A stretch of 17,775 bases of DNA from DASVLX01 sp035552275 (GTDB lineage: Bacteria; Actinomycetota; Actinomycetes; Mycobacteriales; Pseudonocardiaceae). The notes beneath the pieces were generated by a model. It made no database searches. It saw only the letters and a program-made list of their open reading frames with translations, and was not told where the DNA came from. Location of the stretch: contig DASZLR010000198.1 in the NCBI GenBank assembly GCA_035552275.1, forward strand, positions 1 to 17,775, read 5' to 3'. This document shows, one piece after another, positions 13,800 through 17,775 of this stretch; positions within the stretch are counted from its first letter, which is position 1, and each line of letters starts with the position of its first letter. Both the position numbers and the translations under genes were made by a program.

Positions 13800-15650
13800 A
13801 TGGGCCACTACAAGAGCAATGTCCGGGACCTTGAGTTCAACCTGTTCGAGGTGTTCAAGGTCCAGGATCGGCTGGGCAAGGGGATATTCGAGCAGGCCGA
13901 CGAGGACACCGCGCGCGGTGTGCTGACCGAGCTGAACAACGTCGCCACCGGCCCGCTGGCCGAGTCGTTCGCCGAGGGCGACCGGGTGGGCACGAAGTTC
14001 GACCCGGCGACGCACTCGGTGACGCTGCCCGACGGTTTCAAGAAGTCCTACAAGGCTTTGTACGACGGCGAGTGGTGGCGGCTGGGCCTGTCCAACGAGC
14101 TGGGCGGCTTCGGCATCCCGCCGTCGGTGTCCTGGGCGGCGGCCGAGCTGATCCTCGGCTCGAACCCGGCCGCGTTCATGTACATGGCCGGCCCGAACTT
14201 CGCCGGCGTGGTCGACCGCAACGGCACCGAGGAGCAGCAGCGCTGGGCGCGGCTCATGATCGACCGGGCCTGGGGCGCCACCATGGTGCTCACCGAGCCG
14301 GACGCCGGCTCGGACGTCGGCGCGGGTCGCACGAAGGCCGTGCTGCAGCCCGACGGCTCCTGGCACCTGGACGGTGTGAAGCGGTTCATCACCTCCGCCG
14401 ACCAGGACATCACCGAGAACATCATGCATCTGGTGCTGGCCCGCCCGGAGGGTCCGGGGATCGAGGTTCGCCCCGGCACGAAGGGCCTGAGCCTGTTCCT
14501 GGTGCCCAAGTTCCACTTCGACACCAACACCGGCGAGCCGGGCGAGCGCAACGGCGCCTTCGTCACCAACGTCGAGCACAAAATGGGCCTGAACGCCTCG
14601 GCCACCTGCGAGCTGACCTTCGGCCAGCACGGCACGCCGGCGGTCGGCTGGCTGCTCGGCGATGTGCACAACGGCATCGCGCAGATGTTCCAGGTGATCG
14701 AGTACGCCCGGATGATGGTCGGCACCAAGGCGATCGGCACGCTGTCCACCGGCTACCTCAACGCGTTGGAGTACGCCAAGGAGCGGGTGCAGGGCGCGGA
14801 CCTGACCCAGATGCTGGACAAGGCCGCACCGCGAGTGACCACCACCCACCACCCGGACGTGCGGCGCAGCCTGTTGCTGCAGAAGGCATACGCCGAGGGC
14901 CTGCGCTCGGTGTACCTCTACACCGCGACATTCCAGGACCAGATCGCCGCCGGCGCGGACAGCTCGGACGAGACCGCGGTCAAGCTGGCCGAGCGGGTCA
15001 ATGACCTGCTGCTGCCGATCGTCAAGGGCGTCGGCTCCGAGCGGGCCTACGAGCAGCTCGCGCAGTCGCTGCAGACCCTGGGCGGCTCGGGCTTCCTGCA
15101 GGATTACCCGATCGAGCAGTACATCCGCGACTCGAAGATCGACTCGCTGTACGAGGGCACCACCGCCATCCAGTCGCTGGACTTCTTCTTCCGCAAGATC
15201 ATCCGGGACAAGGGGCAGGCGCTGGCGCACGTGGCCGGCGAGATCACCGCGTTCCTGGATGCCGAGGCGGGCAACGGCCGGTTGAAGGAGGAGCGGGCGC
15301 TGCTGCGCCAGGCGCTGGAGGACGTGCAGGGCATTCTCGGCTCGCTGGTCGGCTACCTGACCAGCGCCCAGGAGGACCCGCGCAATCTGTATAAGGTCGG
15401 CCAGCACAGCGTTCGGCTGCTGATGTCCGTCGGCGACCTGCTGGTCGGCTGGCTGCTGCTGCGCCAGGCCGAGGTCGCGCTCGGCCGGCTGGACGACGGA
15501 GCGTCCACTAAGGACACGCCGTTCTATCAGGGCAAGGTCGGCGTGGCGTCGTTCTTCGCCAAGACCGTGCTGCCCGAGCTGTCCGCCCGGCGCAAGATCG
15601 TGGAGACCGCCGACAACGCGCTGATGGACCTGCCCGAAGCGGCGTTCTGA
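13800..15650 (+). CDS. Acyl-CoA dehydrogenase, FadE5-like
   Basis: This 616-residue FAD enzyme catalyses the first step of fatty-acid beta-oxidation, acyl-CoA to trans-2-enoyl-CoA. The N-terminus MGHYKSNVRDLEFNLFEV and the length match the large actinobacterial FadE5 type (Rv0244c of Mycobacterium tuberculosis), longer than the usual 380-residue enzymes. Visible motifs are the substrate/FAD segment MVLTEPDAGSDVG (162-174), the C-terminal helices with LQTLGGSGFLQDYPIEQYIR, and YEGTTAIQ with the expected catalytic base Glu452. A C-terminal extension after about 470 is typical of the group. ATG 13800 has AGGAG about 11 bases upstream. It has its own strong promoter with tandem operators, and a terminator follows. 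No other beta-oxidation gene is adjacent. Confidence 0.95.
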   Translation: MGHYKSNVRDLEFNLFEVFKVQDRLGKGIFEQADEDTARGVLTELNNVATGPLAESFAEGDRVGTKFDPATHSVTLPDGFKKSYKALYDGEWWRLGLSNELGGFGIPPSVSWAAAELILGSNPAAFMYMAGPNFAGVVDRNGTEEQQRWARLMIDRAWGATMVLTEPDAGSDVGAGRTKAVLQPDGSWHLDGVKRFITSADQDITENIMHLVLARPEGPGIEVRPGTKGLSLFLVPKFHFDTNTGEPGERNGAFVTNVEHKMGLNASATCELTFGQHGTPAVGWLLGDVHNGIAQMFQVIEYARMMVGTKAIGTLSTGYLNALEYAKERVQGADLTQMLDKAAPRVTTTHHPDVRRSLLLQKAYAEGLRSVYLYTATFQDQIAAGADSSDETAVKLAERVNDLLLPIVKGVGSERAYEQLAQSLQTLGGSGFLQDYPIEQYIRDSKIDSLYEGTTAIQSLDFFFRKIIRDKGQALAHVAGEITAFLDAEAGNGRLKEERALLRQALEDVQGILGSLVGYLTSAQEDPRNLYKVGQHSVRLLMSVGDLLVGWLLLRQAEVALGRLDDGASTKDTPFYQGKVGVASFFAKTVLPELSARRKIVETADNALMDLPEAAF

Positions 15651-15655
15651 GACGT

Positions 15656-15683
15656 GGGCAGGCGAGGCTTTTTGCGCCTGCCC
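15656..15683 (+). terminator. Hairpin just after the acyl-CoA dehydrogenase stop
   Basis: GGGCAGGCG (15656-15664) and CGCCTGCCC (15675-15683) pair perfectly around the loop AGGCTTTTTG, five bases past the stop. The T-run is in the loop, so this may act alone or assist the stronger terminator 50 bases on. Confidence 0.6.
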
Positions 15684-15732
15684 TGGTCGATCGGGTGCGG
15701 GTGTCCCGCAAGATTCTGAGTTTGATCCCAGG

Positions 15733-15771
15733 AAAGCCCGGCCACCGTACGCCACGGTGGCCGGGCTTTTT
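15733..15771. terminator. Strong intrinsic terminator between convergent genes
   Basis: A perfect 16-bp stem, AAAGCCCGGCCACCGT (15733-15748) with ACGGTGGCCGGGCTTT (15754-15769), has loop ACGCC. A run of five T (15767-15771) follows on the plus strand. On the minus strand it ends GCTTTCC, so it may also stop the convergent GroES-family transcript. Confidence 0.92.
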
Positions 15772-15781
15772 CGTTGCGCGA

Positions 15782-16126
15782 CTACAGGTACAGGCCGGTG
15801 CCGTGCTCGGTGCGCTCGCTGGCCAGCGCGTGCACGTCCCGCTCGCGCAGCACCAGATAGGTGTCGCCCTGGATCTCGACCTCGAACTGGTCCTCCGGGT
15901 TGAACAGCACCCGGTCGCCGGTCTGCACGGTGCGCGTGTTGGTGCCGACGCCCAGCACATCGCCCCAGGCCAACCGCCTCGCCATCTGCGCCGTGGCCGG
16001 AATGACGATCCCGCCGCTGGACCGCCGTTCGCCGTCCTCCGGGGAGATCTTGACCAGGATCCGGTCGTACAGCAGTTGGATTTCGAGCTTGGGATCGGCC
16101 ACGACGCGATCGTAGCGGCCGGCCAT
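15782..16126 (-). CDS. GroES-family co-chaperonin-like protein
   Basis: This 114-residue protein has the chaperonin-10 fold. The core begins LLYDRILVKISPEDGE (18-33). The mobile-loop motif GGIVIP (38-43) is close to the canonical GGIVLP that docks on GroEL. VLGVGTNTRTVQTGDRVLFN (57-76) and a C-terminal YLVLRERDVHAL follow. It resembles the divergent second GroES-like protein seen in many actinobacteria, not the main groES, and no groEL is adjacent. Its partner is therefore uncertain. ATG 16126 is chosen; an in-frame GTG at 16102 would still give the full core, and a longer frame to 16213 adds a tail without family support. I see no CIRCE element (TTAGCACTC-N9-GAGTGCTAA) upstream. It is convergent with the acyl-CoA dehydrogenase gene across a strong terminator. 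Confidence 0.85.
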   Translation of the reverse strand: MAGRYDRVVADPKLEIQLLYDRILVKISPEDGERRSSGGIVIPATAQMARRLAWGDVLGVGTNTRTVQTGDRVLFNPEDQFEVEIQGDTYLVLRERDVHALASERTEHGTGLYL

Positions 16127-16436
16127 CGAGGGCCTGCCGAGATGGGAAGCGTTCTGTCCGGCCGAGCGGATATCTGGTCGCGGGCGTCCCACCGGCAAGG
16201 AGTCCGGGGTCACGGCACCCGGAGAAATGGAAGCTCCGTGATGCTGCCAGGTCGGGGGTCCGGCAGCACCACGGAGTCATCTGGAACATCGTGTTGGGCC
16301 GCCGTGCCGTTACGCATTCAGCAAATGTGAGGACGGTCACTTCTGTTACCCCACTCGGGTGACATTTTGTGGTGGCCCGGCGACAGACCGTGCGACTATC
16401 TAGTGCCCTGGACAGATCGTCGAATACTGGTCGAGA
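16127..16436. other. Intergenic region with hairpin and GTTACC/GGGTGAC half-sites
   Basis: This stretch of about 310 bases lies between the ATPase gene and the GroES-family gene, both minus-strand. No gene is supported. It contains a 15-bp hairpin (16234-16276) and a palindrome-like cluster: GGTCAC (16335-16340) and GTTACCC-CACTC-GGGTGAC (16345-16363, 6 of 7 arm positions paired). The cluster could be regulator sites for the GroES-family gene, but I found no confident -35/-10 pair. Confidence 0.4.
16234..16276 (-). terminator. 15-bp hairpin, possible terminator of the ATPase gene
   Basis: CTCCGTGATGCTGCC (16234-16248) and GGCAGCACCACGGAG (16262-16276) pair over 14 of 15 positions, with a 13-base loop. 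Read on the minus strand it is followed by a T-rich tail, CTTCCATTTC. It lies about 160 bases past the ATPase stop and 108 bases before the GroES-family start, so it could be a terminator or a leader hairpin. Confidence 0.5.
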
Positions 16437-17633
16437 TCAATCTTCGCGGCTCAGCAGGAATCGCCCAAAATGCGGCACGGTGAAGGCGATCCGCCCGCGC
16501 TCCGCCGAGTACACCAGCCCCTTCTTGATCAGACTGTCGCGGGCCGGCGACAGTGACGACGGCTTCCGGCCGAGATACACCGCGACATCCGAGCTGCCGG
16601 CGCCCTCGTCCCGGCCCTCGGTCAGCTCGGCCATCGCCCGCAGGTACTCGCGTTCGGCCGGCGTGGCCCGCTCGTAGCGGGAGCCGAAGAAGCCGACCGC
16701 CAGCTCGGCTTCGGCCTCCGGCGCGGCGACCTTCACGTCGTCGGCGCTGATCGGATCTCCGGGCGCGGCATCCCAGGCCGCTTTCGCATAAGCCTGAATG
16801 AAGTATGGATAACCGCCGGACACCTCGGCCAAGGCGTCCCGCGCTGCGGGTTCGATACCGGCCGATTCCCGTTCCACCGGCGCCATGATCGCCCGGTCGG
16901 CCGCACGTCGTTCCAGTCGGTCTATTCGCACATAACGAAACAATCGTTCGGAATAGGACTTGCTGGCCGACAGCACCGCCGGCAGGTGCGGCAGCCCGGC
17001 GCCGACCACGACCAGCGGCGCGCCGGACTGCGACAGCTCGTGGCAGGCGGCGCACAGCGCGGAGACGTCGTCCGCGCGGACGTCCTGCATCTCGTCGATC
17101 AACAGGGCGACCCCGGTGCCGACGTCCTGCGCCAGCTCGGCGACGTCGGTGAACAGCTCCACCAGGTCGATCTCGATGTCCCCGGAATCGGCCCGGCCGG
17201 ACGCGGCCGGCGCGTCGATGCCAGGCTGCCAGCGGTCCCGGAGCTTCGCGTTGTCCGGATTGGCCCGCAACGCGAACGCCTTGATCACGCCCAGCACCGA
17301 CTCGACCCGGTCCGGCGCGCGATGGCGCACGGCGAGATCGCGGACGGCCCGGTGCAGCGCGGCGGACAGCGGCCGACGCAACTCGGCGTCCGGTCGCGCC
17401 TCGATCTTGCCCGCGCCCCAACCGCGCCGAATGGCCATCGAGCGCAGTTCGCCGAGCAGCACCGTCTTGCCGACGCCGCGCAGGCCGGTCAGCACCAGGC
17501 TGCGTTCCGGACGACCCCGGGACACTCGTTCGAGCACGACGTCGAAGGCGTCGACCTCGCGGTCCCGGCCGGCCAGTTCAGGCGGCCGTTGGCCAGCGCC
17601 GGGAGCGAACGGATTGCGCACCGGATCCATCAT
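16437..17633 (-). CDS. ORC/AAA-type ATPase with C-terminal winged-helix-like region
   Basis: This 398-residue cytoplasmic P-loop ATPase is of unknown function. Walker A is GLRGVGKT (50-57), Walker B LLIDEMQD (177-184), and a sensor-1-like strand VVVGAGLPHLP (208-218) follows. YSERLFRYVRIDRLE (227-241) and GGYPYFIQAYAKAAW (273-287) are typical of the ORC1/archaeal-type AAA family (AAA_16). The C-terminal 345-395 (DVAVYLGRKPSSLSPARDSL, then KKGLVYSAERGRIAFTVPHF) looks like a winged helix that could bind DNA. The opening NPFAPGAGQRPPELAGRDRE is usual for the family. The ATG at 17633 has no strong ribosome site. There is no replication, toxin or restriction gene beside it, so its role in DNA handling is unproven. 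Confidence 0.85.
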   Translation of the reverse strand: MMDPVRNPFAPGAGQRPPELAGRDREVDAFDVVLERVSRGRPERSLVLTGLRGVGKTVLLGELRSMAIRRGWGAGKIEARPDAELRRPLSAALHRAVRDLAVRHRAPDRVESVLGVIKAFALRANPDNAKLRDRWQPGIDAPAASGRADSGDIEIDLVELFTDVAELAQDVGTGVALLIDEMQDVRADDVSALCAACHELSQSGAPLVVVGAGLPHLPAVLSASKSYSERLFRYVRIDRLERRAADRAIMAPVERESAGIEPAARDALAEVSGGYPYFIQAYAKAAWDAAPGDPISADDVKVAAPEAEAELAVGFFGSRYERATPAEREYLRAMAELTEGRDEGAGSSDVAVYLGRKPSSLSPARDSLIKKGLVYSAERGRIAFTVPHFGRFLLSRED

Positions 17634-17775
17634 CGGACGGTATCGCCATCTCTAGCTCGAACCCGATATTGCCACAGAAACCGCTACGGCGTGTCGTCCA
17701 TGCGGCTTGCTAGGACAGTCTATGAATTTGGCTAGATAATCCGATAGAAACAGAGAGACGGGGTTGCGGACGTCC
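17634..17775. other. Region upstream of the ATPase gene, no gene visible
   Basis: These 142 bases are AT-richer than the rest of the window. TAGATAAT (about 17733-17740), in the stretch GGCTAGATAATCCG, is a possible plus-strand -10 for a gene beyond the edge. No correctly spaced -35 was found. The region probably also holds the minus-strand promoter of the ATPase gene. Confidence 0.3.

Noticed and set aside
12789..16340. Minus-strand open frame of 1183 residues
   Set aside because: It lies antisense to the response regulator and acyl-CoA dehydrogenase, both clearly real, and its composition (Gln/Arg/His/Gly-rich) is that of a shadow frame.

Overview
This window is GC-rich, densely coding DNA from an actinobacterium. 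The best guess is Pseudonocardiales: the gene families, GTG starts and strong G/C third-position bias fit a mycelial actinomycete, and the large cell-surface protein carries chaplin-like repeats. The genus cannot be fixed from the sequence alone. I see no rRNA, tRNA, CRISPR array, integrase or insertion sequence.

Layout, left to right. (1) <1-1295 (-) is an MFS transporter cut by the window edge. (2) 1296-1837 is a structured intergenic region with a perfect 20-bp inverted repeat. (3) 1838-4409 (+) holds a YqgE/AlgH-family gene, a 14-TM DHA2-type drug exporter and a MarR regulator. Exporter and regulator overlap by four bases (ATGA), and a perfect 14-bp inverted repeat sits on the likely exporter promoter, so this looks like an autoregulated efflux unit. 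(4) 4416-8125 (-) is a run of four envelope genes, transcribed in the order AI-2E-type permease, small multi-TM protein, PQQ-type beta-propeller lipoprotein, and SdpI-like membrane protein with a Cys-cluster tail. (5) 8390-9217 (+) is an unrecognised secreted low-complexity protein. (6) 9449-12664 (+) is a 1071-residue secreted protein with about thirteen chaplin-like repeats of 50-60 residues and a Pro/Leu/Gly/Ser-rich tail, followed by a strong hairpin. (7) 12876-13745 (+) is a LuxR-type response regulator with a non-canonical receiver. (8) 13800-15650 (+) is a FadE5-like acyl-CoA dehydrogenase behind a near-consensus promoter with two operator-like TTACC palindromes. (9) A strong terminator separates it from a convergent GroES-family gene (-). 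(10) 16437-17633 (-) is an orphan ORC/AAA-type ATPase with a C-terminal winged-helix-like region.

How the genes work together. Two units have an internally readable regulatory logic: MFS exporter plus MarR, and the fadE gene with its tandem operators. The minus-strand envelope block and the two plus-strand secreted proteins make 4.4-12.7 kb a cell-surface region. The most unusual object is the repeat protein: a chaplin-like pattern expanded to about thirteen units, with only one Cys pair and no cell-wall sorting signal. Most of the remaining genes look like ordinary chromosomal genes.
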